Positions 34,841 through 45,582 of a DNA stretch of 64,000 bases are shown here, piece after piece. Position 1 is the stretch's first letter, and every line of letters begins with the position of its first letter. Source of the stretch: Dipteris shenzhenensis (Eukaryota; Polypodiophyta; Polypodiopsida; Gleicheniales); assembly GCA_047967505.1 (NCBI GenBank), contig CM106539.1; one strand, written 5' to 3'. Position numbers and translations under genes: made by a program. The notes beneath the pieces were generated by a model. It saw only the letters and a list, made by a program, of their open reading frames with translations. It was not told the DNA's origin and ran no database searches.

Positions 34841-35615
34841 TCACCACAATCTTGAAATTGAATTTTGTAGTAGTAGAAGCCATCGAGTGATCCGGCCTAT
34901 GGTACATGGCTGATTCACAAGATACAATAAGGCTTGATGATGTATGTAGAAGATAAAGTCAGTAGCCAATAGATAGTGGCAAAATTTCTTCATGATGTAG
35001 ATCATTGCCAAGGCTTCTCTTTCTGTTGTGGTGTAATTCACCTCTGCATCATTTAGTCGTCTGCTTGCAAAGTATAATGGCTAGTCTTTGTTGTGTTTGC
35101 GAGGTTGACATAACACACTCCATACTGCATAATTGGAACCATCAGTATGTACATGAAATTCTATGTCCCAATTTGGTGCCATTAGAACTGGGGCTGTGAT
35201 CAATCTCCACTTGAGGGTTTTGAATGCTTGTTCGCATTTGTCTGTCTAGATGAAGTTGACTAGGAGCTTTTATAGGGGCCTTGCAATCATGGAATACCTC
35301 AGTATGAATCTTCTATAGTATCCAGCATATCCCATGAAGACTTGAATTCCCTTGGCATTTAGTGAGGGGGAAGTTTCCATGATGATCTTTATTTTGTCTA
35401 GGTCAGTTGCAATCCCATGTTGAGAGACTATGTGTCCTAAGACTATCCTGTGTGTGACCAAGAATTGGCATTTTAGAGGATTCAAAGAGATTCCATACTC
35501 CCTGCATTTTTTAAGGACTTCCTCAAGGCATTTCAAGTAATCATTCTGAGTGTACGCACAAGTCATCGAGGAAGACTTGTAGGAACTTGTTCAAAAATTC
35601 CTTGAAGGTGGTGTA
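34841..35615 (-). pseudogene. Ty3/gypsy RT/RNase H fragment (separate copy)
   Basis: Minus strand. 35566-35270 encodes the end of RT (LNPLKCQFLVTHRIVLGHIV, GYAGYYRRFI), and 35041-34841 encodes the start of RNase H (TTEREALAMIYIMKKFCHYL, HHQALLYLVNQ). It is closely related to, but distinct from, the copy at 30941-30380. It begins where the large inverted repeat arm starts (about 35616) and ends in coiled-coil gag sequence, so it is a fragment of a second element of the same family. Confidence 0.8.
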
Positions 35616-35739
35616 CATTTGTTGTCTCTATGCCAACATGGACTTAGGTAGAACAAAATGTGTGTGTAGAGTAGCGGCAAAGCTTCGCTTGTACTTGCAT
35701 AAGGATAGAAATAATCCCTCTTAGAAATCCAACTTACAT

Positions 35740-36220
35740 GTTCTACATGCAAGTTCTACATACGATTCCTACATGCAAGTTCTACATGTGAGTTCTACAT
35801 GCAACTCCTACATGCGAGTTCTACATGCAAGTCCTATATGCGATTCCTACATGCATGTTCTACATGTGAGTTCTACATGCAACTCCTACATGCAACATGC
35901 AACATGCGAGTTCTACATGCAACTCCTACACTCGGGGGGGTCACTCATCATATGTAACCCTATCACGTGAGTTCAACAGAAGGATATTTTTTATTTCTAA
36001 AATTTACAGAAATAAATATACATAAGGGACTATTTAAAATAGTTTTGGAAAAAATTTACAGATTTGTATAGAAAAGGGGTACATTTTATTAATGAAAAAA
36101 TTTACAGATAAGGGATTTTAAATATAGGCCTTGAACGCACGTGATATAGAGGGTTTATACATAGTGACCCCCCTGAGCTCCTACATGCAACTTCTATATG
36201 CAAGTTCTACATGTAGAGAG
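35740..36220 (+). repeat. TACATGCAAGTTC minisatellite
   Basis: Degenerate tandem units of about 12-13 bp (TTCTACATGCAAG, TTCTACATGTGAG, TCCTACATGCAAC) run at 35740-35930 and continue at 36178-36220 after the MITE. The complement array lies at 41872-41931 and 49252-49540. Frames through it read as Met-Gln-Val-Leu-His repeats and are not genes. Confidence 0.9.
35931..36177. mobile_element. MITE, 8-bp TSD family, copy 2
   Basis: A 247-bp element has TIRs CTCGGGGGGGTCACT and AGTGACCCCCCTGAG. It is flanked by the 8-bp duplication CTCCTACA at 35923-35930 and 36178-36185. It is nearly the same sequence as the element at 23390-23635, inserted in an unrelated target. It sits inside the TACATGCAAGTTC minisatellite, which confirms that it is a discrete insertion. 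Confidence 0.92.
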
Positions 36221-36409
36221 AGAATGTCTTACAATTCCTACATGCACAAAGAGAAGCTCTCCAACTTGTATGCATACCCCATAATGGAATGAAGCCCACA
36301 CTCTTTGGGGCATTGTGTTGAGTTCTACTTTGGTATTCCAGGCAATTTTGTCAAGTGTCCATGCTTCCTTGCACTCCACATCCAAAAGCATGTCCTAACC
36401 TTGCAACTG

Positions 36410-36850
36410 CTCCTCCCCTCTCCTCCAACCTTGCAACCCATCCTCTCCCTCTCCTCGTCCCTCCTCCTCATCCCTTCTCCTCCTCCTCCCTTCTCCTTCC
36501 TTCTCCTTCCTTCTCCTCCTCCTCCTCCCTGCTCCTCCTCCCTCCTCTCTCTTTCTTCCCCCATGCTCTTACACCTTCTTCCTCTCCCACTCCTATGCTC
36601 CCCCTAAACCCTTAGTTCCTCAACCCTTAACCTCCATGATCTACGAGGGAGAGGAGTTCTCCACCATGTACTCTACTTTGAACCTTGGATCCTCCCTCTA
36701 ACCCTAGAACCTCTTCTAAACTTTGGAACCTCTCTCTAAACCTTGGACCTCCTTCTAACCCTTGAACCTCTTCTAAACCCTGGAACCTCTTTCTAAACCT
36801 TGAAACCTCCTTCTAAACCGTGAACCCTCCCTCTAACCCTTAAACTCCTC
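36410..36850 (+). repeat. Pyrimidine tract and 20-bp minisatellite
   Basis: CTCCTC and CTTCTC runs fill 36410-36600. From about 36670 to 36850 there are roughly eight imperfect units of about 20 bp of the form AACCTCTTCTAAACCTTGG. The complement lies at 41290-41690. Pro/Ser/Leu-rich frames here are artefacts. Confidence 0.85.
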
Positions 36851-36851
36851 C

Positions 36852-37105
36852 TAAACCCCTCAACCCCCAATGAAGGCAAAAGCCTTCATTACCTCAATGA
36901 TGATGATGCATGTTCCTTTCACACATGCATGCACTATGTGTGCTTACTACACTTAAGCCTACGTCTCTCACCGGAATACGACTTGAGGTCCTAAGCTACA
37001 CATATACTACAAACGACAAACCCGATATATCTGTAGGTGACAAAAAGCCTTAGAACCCTACATACTGAGAATACCTTGCGCTTCCTATGAAAGCCATGGG
37101 AAAGA
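36852..37105 (+). repeat. Direct repeat, copy 2 (about 255 bp)
   Basis: This is the second copy of the repeat at 28072-28326, in the same orientation, with about 85-90 percent identity judged by eye. Confidence 0.75.
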
Positions 37106-37159
37106 GCCAACATTTGGCACCATTTTCGAGGAGACTAGCATCTCAAGTAATGAGTAAAC

Positions 37160-38290
37160 ATACTGTGATGCCAAAATTTGATATTTTTTATTTGGCATTG
37201 CTATTGTTTTCTTCTATGTTTGATAAGAGTTTGAGTATCAAGTGATAGCCTAGCGGCTCTCACTTATTTCTATTTTCTAAGATATTGTATGGGATTGAGA
37301 GGATGAGTGGAATGAATCATTGTAAATACCATAGGTATGAATTATAAATACCTTGGTATGGGGTGAGAGTTATCTGTGTATGGGATATTATGGGGTTTTT
37401 AGAAAATAGGAAGAGTGAGTCATATAAAGAGGTGGGCTCATGTCCATGTATTCCAATAATATAAGAGATGCCACATGCCAAGCATGTGGAAGGCATGTGG
37501 AGGAGTGTGGAGTCAAGAGGAATCCTTCTAGAATTCCCATGTGGAATAAGGAGGTCGTGGACATATGGAAAAGAGAGGGTCCCTATGGGCTCCATGTGAG
37601 GAGACTCTTGACTTTCTCAATATTTTAAGAGTCTTGAGCATCTTTTGATGGGACACATGGCAAGAGTAGCCAAAAAGGACATGGATGGTGACATACGGGC
37701 TTATGTGATTGATGGGGAAAAGAATCTACAGGTAGCAATTAAAAATGGGTGAAGGAGGGTGACAAAATCTCTATAAAAGGAGCCCTCCTCTCCCTTGTTC
37801 ATCATCTCTTCCACCATTAGGCCTCATGTTGCTGTAGCTCTAGTCTCCTCAAGCCTCTTCCATGAGCCTTCTCTCCCTCTTGTAGATATTCTCTTATGCA
37901 GACTCTTGAGTCCATCTCTCTTTAGTTCATTCTCTCTCTATGAGTAGTCTTAGCGCTTTCGCTCCCTCTTGTACATACGAAACCTCTTCTTCTCCCTTGT
38001 GTTTGTAGTATTTTGAGTTGCATTGGAGTGGAGTCTCACTCTATTGGTAATGAAGGTCACTTCACGTTCTCTCTCTTGAGTGTCTCTTTTATTTTTCCAT
38101 TGTTTTCTCTTCCAAAGTGCTTAAGAGTGTTGTCTATTCAGCCACCCATTGCGCATAAACGGTTTATCTATTTCCCAAGCCACAAAGGGAGCTCTTCCTT
38201 CCCTTCTAGGTGACGTCTATGGGACTCGGATCATTGATAAAGTCTAAGCATGGAGGTAGTATTCTCCCAAGTCGGCACCAGTAGAAGGAG
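37160..38290 (+). repeat. Probable gypsy LTR or promoter region with TATA box
   Basis: This non-coding region carries a good TATA box, TATAAAAGG, at about 37773, followed by a pyrimidine-rich transcription-start-like stretch (CTCTCCCTTGTTCATC). It precedes the plus-strand gypsy gag-protease at 39.7-41.3 kb. A possible start is TGTGATGCC near 37160. I could not identify a matching second LTR or a clear primer-binding site, so the boundaries are tentative. Confidence 0.35.
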
Positions 38291-38594
38291 TAGGTGCTTT
38301 TCATGATAGTTTGTCCCCCTGTCAGTATTTTGCTCATAACTTTTCGCTCGGTGGTCCGATTTGGACAAAACTTATATCATTGCAAAGCTCTCTTCATGGA
38401 GCATCATTTTGTGTCTTCAATTATTTAATTATATGTTAAACCAAAAATCTATGACTTTTTGTGTGTGACTGTTTCTTTTTCATGTAGATTTTACCCTGGT
38501 TTAGTAAACTGCCCATATCTTTCCAACCGCTTCTCTGTTTCTTACAAAACATATATTAGAGCGAAGCCCATTTCAAGGCACATCTCAATTTGTG

Positions 38595-39080
38595 TTTGAA
38601 TATTTGATATCATGTCTCTACTGAAAGTTATGGGTCTCTGTGTCTTATGATATTTTGGAGAGTGTTTTGACGTAATTGTAAAGGTATCTATGAAGGAGGT
38701 GCAATGTTTCTTCCTCGGAACCTACCCATCCAACCCAATCATCCCCTTTAAACTCCTTGATATATATCATTTCATGTCATGCTGAGCCACAAGATCTTTT
38801 TTCAACAATGTATCGCTCTTCTCTTTGGCGCAGTCCGGCTTGCTGAGATTATGGCCTCTGCTGATCCTTTCATTCTCCCTATGCTTGAGTACAACATCAC
38901 TTGGGATGTTACCATTTTCATTCTCATCTAAGGGAGGATAGTATGGTGTGGCCTCTTAGTATAAAAGCTTCTTTTCAATTTCCCTTTCCCAGTGATGAAT
39001 ATCTCTATCACTCAGCTCGAAAGTAGTAGGAAGTGAAGAGGTGCATGAAGTTATTACCCCCAACTTCATGTCACATCTTT
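38595..39080 (-). repeat. Inverted-repeat copy 2 with decayed ORF
   Basis: This is the reverse complement of 24587-25065, including the degenerate ELSDRDIHHWER frame on the minus strand near 38980-38760. It lies in the 5' untranslated part of the plus-strand gypsy fragment. Confidence 0.65.
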
Positions 39081-39740
39081 CTACTGGAGACGCTGGGTAC
39101 GTTTGGTATTGTATTCATCCCACCTTACTAAATGGTCTGGGGTGTACGTGATTGCATGTTATGCCTAGTATAGGCATGTGATTTTGGATGTGATAAAGAA
39201 GATGCCTGGAAGAACTCTATTAGAAGAGATTGCAGCCCATTTAAGAGAACTAGAAGATTGTGAAGGTGATGCTCAAGATATTCGCACAGTCATCATGATC
39301 ATATCGTTTATGTTTGCACTCTTGAATATGTTTGTGAATTGACAATGCGACTAGCAGGCACAATGATTGATTGGGAATTGTTTCATGCACTGGCAGCTTG
39401 GTGTGAAGAAGAGTTGAGTCTTTGGGTAGTTTTTGATTATAACAGTGGAGTGGTCATTCTCAATGCTTTCAACTTCTTTTGCTATGAAAATGATGAAGAG
39501 TACAATATCTCAAAGCTGTTATGTGCACTTCCAATTGTGACATGGGTGATTCTTGAATGCATGTAAACACAATGTATTCATGGTGCTGGTTGGTCACTTA
39601 TTTTTGAAGATTTTATTGAGGATCACATTGTGGAGGGTTTTCAACAAGTGGTTATGCATAATAAGTTGGTCTTGGTATACTAAGGCTCTGTGGGACCTTG
39701 TTTGGAATATTATTTGGATCTTGGTGTTTCCTTTTTGTGT
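39081..39740 (+). pseudogene. Unrecognised broken frames upstream of gypsy gag
   Basis: Short plus-strand frames (about 39190-39340 and 39339-39566) encode acidic and hydrophobic stretches such as LLEEIAAHLRELEDCEGDA. They are interrupted by stops and I do not recognise them. Their place upstream of gag suggests they belong to the same retroelement, but this is uncertain. Confidence 0.25.
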
Positions 39741-39759
39741 TTCATCATGGTGAAGATTC

Positions 39760-41320
39760 CATTGTTTTAAGGGACCCAAGGGGAAGACGCGGAGTCTTAT
39801 CTTTGGGATTTTGTTTCGAGGATGCCGGCTTTTTGGATGGTCCATGAAGGATCGGGTAGAGATTTTTCCTGATTTTCTTGAAGGTGTAGCCTTGAGTTGG
39901 CATGATGCCTTGTCAAACTCTACCAAGGAGAGCTAGGACCAAGTGGTCGCTGCAATGAAGCAGAGATTTGGGGTAGTGGAGTTGCCAAATGCTTTGATAT
40001 TTTAGTTGGACCGGTTCTATCAAGGAGAGGGTGAGATGGTCTCTGCGTTGGCAATCCGATATGAAACTTTATGGACAAACTATGAAAGGGCAGCTTTGCG
40101 AGCTATGGCATCTACATCATCCACCCCTCAAAGTCTCTCATGGATGGAGCACTTAAAGATGAGCAAAGTTTTTATGGCTTTGGAGCCTCATCTTCGCTCA
40201 AAAGTAATAAGTAAATATCCAACAACATACGGGGAGGCAGTTCGCATTGCGACCAAAAAAGGAGATTTCTAAAGATCGAATCCTCTTTTGTGTCTTCAAC
40301 AGCTTCAACTTCTAAGGTGGAGATAATGGGCACTCCTTAGGTACCAAAGTCCTCTGAGTTAGATCATAATATCTCCCAATTGATGGCAGAGTTTGTTGAT
40401 TTGAAATTGCATTTGGTTAATGCACAACAACCTAGAGCACCAAAGAGTGAGGATAGGCCTCGAGATAAGAGTGGGATCACTTGCTATGAATGTAATGAAA
40501 AAGGTCACTATCGCCCTGAGTGTCCTAGATTGAGAAAAAAAGAAGAAAAACAAGTATCCTTGTTAGAAGCTTCTTCAGGGGATGAGGAAAGAGAGGTAAT
40601 GATGGCTAAACGGGGGCGTGGTAAATCAAACGAAGAAGAAGAAAGCAAGGAAGAAGTATATGAGGAACATCAGGAAGAGGAATGCTGTAATAAGAAAAAT
40701 AAGGCATCTAGAAGGAGAATTATCCAATCAGACTTTCCTTTAGGACAAGGCATTGGAAGCTATGACTTGTTGTCCGACCTTAAAGAAAAGGAAGCTCATA
40801 TCACCTTTGGTCAATTACTTGCTTTGTCTCCAAAACTACAGAAGGAATGGGGAAAGCTAGCAAGCACAAGAGTGTCAACGAGGAAAAAGAAGAAAAGTAC
40901 CATTCCTGTTGTTCAAAAGGTAGATATAGAGGTTCGTGATGATGTACCTGTGGTTGACGTGATCATGGATGGTCAAGTGATTTCTAATGTTTACATTGAT
41001 GGAGGTGCATCGATTAATGTCATGAGTGAGAAGAGAATGATAGATGAAGACCATGATAGATGCTTCAACATACTCTAGTACTACCTCTCCTTATCGTATT
41101 AAATTGGTTGACAACACTAGGGTTAAGACCTTGGGAGTTGTGAAGAATCTAGAAGTGGATGTATGTGGAATTTCTATGCCGACCACTTTTCAGGTGATCC
41201 TTACCAAGCCAGATGCACATGCCTATCCATTGATTTTGGGAAGGCCTTGGCTACGCAAGGTGAAGGCTTTTCAAAAGTGGGATACTGGAGAATTGAGGGT
41301 TAGAAGGAGGTTCCAGGGTT
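39760..41320 (+). pseudogene. Ty3/gypsy gag and aspartic protease (plus strand, truncated)
   Basis: Gag core sequence begins near 39840 (FPDFLEGVALSWHDAL) with a stop at about 39933. It continues at 40006-40272 with LDRFYQGEGEMVSALAIRYE. A CCHC zinc knuckle CYECNEKGHYRPEC lies at about 40482, followed by an acidic/basic linker. The protease has VYIDGGASINVMSE at about 40990 and, after a shift near 41060, ILGRPWLRKV at about 41235. RT and integrase are absent because the sequence runs into the right arm of the inverted repeat at about 41290. Confidence 0.8.
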
Positions 41321-41931
41321 AGAAGAAGGTTCCAAGGTTTAGAGGGAGGTTATAGGGTTAGAAGGTTCCAAGGTTTAGAAGGAGGTTCTAGGGTTAGCAT
41401 AGAGTACATGGTGGAGAACTCGTCTCCCTTGTAGATCATGGAGATTAAGGGTTGAGGAACTAAGGGTTTAGGGGGAGCATAGGAGTGGGAGAGGAAGAAG
41501 GTGTAAGAGCATGGGGGAAAGAGGAGAGAGGAGGGAGGAGGAGGAGGAGGAGGAGGAGGAGGGAAGAGGAGGGAGGAGGAGAGAAGAGGAGGAGGAGGAG
41601 GGACGAGGAGGAGGAAGATGGAAGAGGAGGAGGAGGAGGGAGGAGGAGAGGGAGAGGAGGGGTTGCAAGGTTGGAGGAGAGGGGAGGAGCAGTTGCAAGG
41701 TTAGGACATGCTTTTGGACATGGAGTGCAAGGAAGCATGGACACTTGAGACAATTGCTTGGAATACCAAAGTAGAACTCAACACAATGCCCCAAAGAGTA
41801 TGGGCTTCATTTCATTATGGGGTATTTATACAAGTTGGAGAGCTTCTCTCTTTGCATGTAGGAATTGTAACACATTCTCTCTCTACATGTAGAACTTGCA
41901 TATAGAAGTTGCATGTAAAAGTCATATGTAG
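41290..41931 (-). repeat. Right arm of the large inverted repeat, inner part
   Basis: This is the reverse complement of about 36180-36880: the 20-bp minisatellite, the GGAGGA tract (41515-41660), the single-copy stretch around 41700-41860 and the start of the minisatellite. It continues at 49252 beyond the copia insertion. Confidence 0.85.
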
Positions 41932-42289
41932 TGTTGAGATATCGAGCTCCACTCGTGATGTGCCAGGGTGACCGTTGTGCATTTATGTCACCGACTTGTT
42001 AGTTGTAGATGAAGTTGGTACACCGCCCATGAATAATAGCTAGATGACAGCTATCTTTATGCACTCTAGTTAGTGGCTTAGTTAGTATGCCACCTAGGTT
42101 AGCTGAGTTCGGTTTGAGACCCACATATAGGGTTCACCTATTCTTTTTGTACTAAGAGAGCGTTCTTTTGGCTTTCACAACTAAGAAGAGGAAAACTGTT
42201 TTCAGCCTCCACCTTTGTGTGTATTCCCCCATTGTGTACGTGAGAAAGCTACAAGTGAGACTCCTTACTTCTCTCCCACTCTCTTCACA
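41932..42289 (+). repeat. Copia 5' LTR
   Basis: The 358-bp LTR is followed at 42290-42301 by the primer-binding site TGGTATCAGAGC. Leader sequence shared with the copia at 16.5 kb continues to about 42470. Confidence 0.93.
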
Positions 42290-42470
42290 TGGTATCAGAG
42301 CTCAGTTCATGGTAAGGAGGCCATTTCGGGGCTTTGGTGGTGGAAGTTTTTCGCAGGCACTTAGAAAAGTGCCCTATTTTTGCTGTGCGACCACTGTTCC
42401 GCAACTCGGTGAAAAGTTGCCACAAAAATTGCATCGTATGCCTGTGCACAGAGGATTACCAAAGTTCGAG

Positions 42471-43371
42471 CGATGGCGTTCGAGCGAGGTGGAGGTTCGA
42501 GCAAACATGGCTATTGATTTCCACTTTTCAATGCAAATATTTATGTTGCAAAAGTATCATTTGACTTTGAATAAAATATTTTCTTACATAGAAATAAAAC
42601 GGCACCCTTATAATTTGGAAAATGAAAAAATTATTTCTTAGCATTCAAAGAAAAAAAAGGTAGCAATGTCCTTAATAGAGCAATTAAATCCATCATATAT
42701 TCAATACTTTCTTAAAGATAGGAAACAGGAAATCTTTAAGCATCTGATTTAAGCATCTAACTAATACTACAAGCATAAATTTTTAACAAGTCTAACAGCA
42801 TCGACCAAATAACATTAATTAAATAGCATTATCCAAAACAGCTTGAGCATAGAATATGCTTCCATAAGTTCCCAAAGATAATCCAAAGCTTCCCCAAATA
42901 TATTCCAAAGCCGCTTGAGAGCTTAATATACTTGTATATGTCCCAAATTGACACAATAGATATGCCAATTGTACAAAATGGTTTTTGAAAGATAAACCCA
43001 ATATCAAAAATCAACCAAGCATGTGGCAAACAGTTGCTTGGTTTCATTAACAACTACAAAGGTAAGCTTATGCAAAATAGTCCCAAAGTTCAACCAAGTG
43101 GATATGACACACTTGGTTGGATTATGTGAGAACTAAGGGCTTGAAACAATTCAACTTTTGTAAGAGCTGTCTACTGCATAAACTGATGCACTTTGTCACT
43201 CAATTGCAAAACACCAACGAAGACAAAGTACATGTGTTTTCATGGAATATACATCCCTTTCTTCAACGGGAGTAGTGCCTACTTCAACATTGGACTTGAC
43301 ATCCAATGGTCAAGCTACTATTTCCTCTATTATGCATAACCCCGGGGTTTATACATAATGACCCCCCCGAG
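42471..43371. other. Unassigned insert ending in a MITE-family terminus
   Basis: This AT-rich sequence has no gene. Its right end, about 43345-43371, reads GGTTTATACATAATGACCCC and ends CCCGAG, matching the right terminus of the MITEs at 23635 and 36177. No matching left terminus was found, so this may be a larger, truncated relative of those elements. It ends inside the first visible exon of the adjoining methyltransferase paralogue. Confidence 0.5.
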
Positions 43372-44824
43372 CCAAAGCACGACATATTAGGGTGATGTGC
43401 ACCTTGATTGACCCACGAAAGACAACTAAAATTTCTCTTTGGGCAAGTTTGCAGCGCATGAACTCGTAAGATTTTTTTAATAGTACTGTTTTTTTGTCTT
43501 CATTCAATTTTGGTAGAACTCTTAAATTTTTTCTTTGTAGATTGAATGAGCATGCTGTGATCAAGCCTAGCTTGAGGGATGTGCTCATAAATGCCAACAA
43601 CATTTGTGAGTGCGATGCCCAGGCTTTCATGAACTCCTTGTCCTCACAAGAGCGCAAGGCAATTAACAATGCTAGAACCAAGGAGGTTAGGGGGAATGCT
43701 GGTTGGTACCCTTTGAGCAGAGGGTATTTGGCACGGCTTGTATTCTAGGTGATACTAATATTTCTATCCACCCTAAGATTTTATTGTTATGAAAAGCCTC
43801 AGTGATTGTCTGTCAATGCTAAAAGGTGCATTTTGGTTGCTTTCATTATGTCCTGCAGGCTGAATTTAACATTGATGTCAAGAGAGCTCTAGAGAGGATC
43901 AAATCTGTAGTTCCAATAGAGGAGAGAGCAATGGCAGAGAAGAAGGAGATAGATGCAGTGCAAAGAAAAATATCCGATTGGATGGGATGGGTAAATTCAC
44001 TCTTGGTTTATGGCTCAAGTACATTGGTCAATTTAAAAAGTTCCAGAAATCATGCCCAGTAATGTTTTGTAGGTGCTCAGTTGTCTTGAACCCCAACTAG
44101 GGGATGTTTGGTAAGCCAAGTTATTTTCTTTGAACTTTGATGCTGTGGAGAAGGTTATCACTCTTGAAAAGATTAAGTGCATTGCCCTTGCACCATTGAA
44201 ATTGGAGAAGAAAATTCAGTACCTGTCTTTGTTGGAGGCTAGCACAATCATGCGGAATATGTAGCACATGCCTCCTTCAGATATTCCATACCGAGCGTAA
44301 GCCAATTAAGTCTCCTTTTTTTGTGCTATTGATTTGGCAATCATAATATTACTTCTTGTGTTTTGTTATTCCAATGCGATGGCATATTACTATCACAGGT
44401 GGCTGGCCCGAGAAATTTTCTTGGAGAAGATTGAAAATCATGCCATTGGTGTGCTTGAGGAGCTAAAAAGCATTGGGCGGTTGTTTGCCCTACATTCTGA
44501 TTACAGTTTTGGTCAGTATTTTGACGACATCAAATTGGAGGGAAGAGAGTGTATGTTTACCTCTTTGAAAATTAGAGAGTCTAGTGAACTCAGTGGTGTT
44601 GGGAAGGGGAAGGTAGCTACCAAGATGACAACACTGGATCAGGCAGCTCACCGAATCGTCTTTAGGTGAACATTTTGTCGATTCTTCCAACATGTATTCT
44701 TTTCCATTCATTGTTTGCCTCATAATTCCAACCACTGTTACCATTGGGAATGGCTAAGATATCTCACATGTTTGAAGAATGAGGGCAAGATCGATGAGCT
44801 TCCAAGACATTGCAAGGGTTGGAC
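43372..44824 (+). pseudogene. Diverged paralogue of the ParB-methyltransferase gene (5' and 3' truncated)
   Basis: Exons align in order with the gene at 11.1-15.2 kb. 43380-43465 reads HIRVMCTLIDP, where the gene has HIRVQAQVIEP. 43541-43748 reads LNEHAVIKPSLRDVLINANN. Others lie at 43859-43989, about 44074-44300, 44399-44668 and about 44750-44824. Introns fall at the same positions and phases; one extra intron precedes WLAREIFLEKIE near 44399. A TAG replaces the last codon of the second exon (43746-43748), and stops lie near 44100 and 44260. Protein similarity is well below that expected of a recent copy, so it is an old paralogue. The methyltransferase half is missing, cut by the LTR fragment. 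Confidence 0.75.
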
Positions 44825-44829
44825 ATAGA

Positions 44830-44960
44830 TGGATAAGGATAGCTGTCATCCAGCTATTATTCGTGGGTGGTGTACCAACCGCATCTCCAGCTAACAAGTC
44901 GGTGACATAAGTACACAACGGTCACCCTGGCATATCTCGAGTGGAGCTCGATATCTCAAC
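44830..44960 (-). repeat. Copia LTR fragment, inverted
   Basis: About 130 bp correspond to the first part of the LTR in reverse orientation, ending with the complement of TGTTGAGATATCGAG. Truncated gag of the host copia begins directly after it. Confidence 0.85.
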
Positions 44961-45430
44961 AAATGCAACTCAAGCAAGAGTTGCCTAATGTGCAGAGAGA
45001 AATTATGAGTATCAATGACTACCACATGAAGGTGAAGAAGATTGCAGATGCACTTGCTTCCATTGGGTTGCCAGTGGAAGATGATGCTTTAGTTTCTGTG
45101 ACCTTGAATGGTCTAGGAAAGGATTATGCACAATTCCGGGCATCCATTGCCGGCCGTGAAAATTTTTCTGATTTTGAGGAGTTGATTTCTCTTCTAATTT
45201 CTGAAGAGCAGAGAAATGTTGGTGCATCTTTTTCAAGAGGAGCTTCAAAAGAAACTGTCTTCTACTCAAATGCTCGAAGAGGAAGAGGTAGAGGCAGAGG
45301 TAGAGCAAGCCGATCTAGAGGCCATGGCAGTAATCAGAATATGCAACAAATTCAAGAAAACCAGTCCTATGGAGGTGGACGTGGTAACTTTAGAGGCAGG
45401 GGGAGCCAAAGAGGTCATGGTGGATGGTAG
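44961..45430 (+). pseudogene. Copia gag, N-terminally truncated
   Basis: This 155-codon frame lacks about the first 110 residues of gag compared with the copy at 16868. It keeps the ISINDYHMKVKKIADAL-type block and the Arg/Gly-rich tail (GRGRGRGRASRSRGHG). After a stop at 45428 the zinc knuckle near 45459 reads CYYCHKMGHMAKDY, with the last Cys replaced by Tyr. Confidence 0.85.
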
Positions 45431-45582
45431 AGAGGCCAAAATGCAAACATCAATGTTGATTGCTATTACTGTCATAAAATGGGTCATATGGCTAAAGACT
45501 ACTACAAAAAGCAGAATGACATCATGAATGGAAAATTGCATATGCATCCTTTAGTAGATAGGGTGGTGACAAAAATGAGCAT

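Larger units (their letters stand above)
35616..36880 (+). repeat. Left arm of a large inverted repeat
   Basis: The arm starts CTCTATGCCAACATGGACTT. Its reverse complement is found in the right arm, split into 49252-49640 and 41290-41931 by a copia insertion. It consists of four parts: the TACATGCAAGTTC minisatellite, a single-copy stretch with CCCACACTCTTTGGGGCATT, a CTCCTC pyrimidine tract, and a minisatellite of about 20 bp. Matching the arms requires removal of the MITE at 35931-36177. Confidence 0.8.

Noticed and set aside
35740-35930. Possible CRISPR-like array
   Set aside because: Units are about 12-13 bp, degenerate and contiguous with no spacers; this is a minisatellite in a plant genome.
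36305-36615. Ser/Pro/Leu-rich open frames, and their counterparts at 41460-41794
   Set aside because: They lie in the pyrimidine tract of the inverted repeat arms and are open on both strands.
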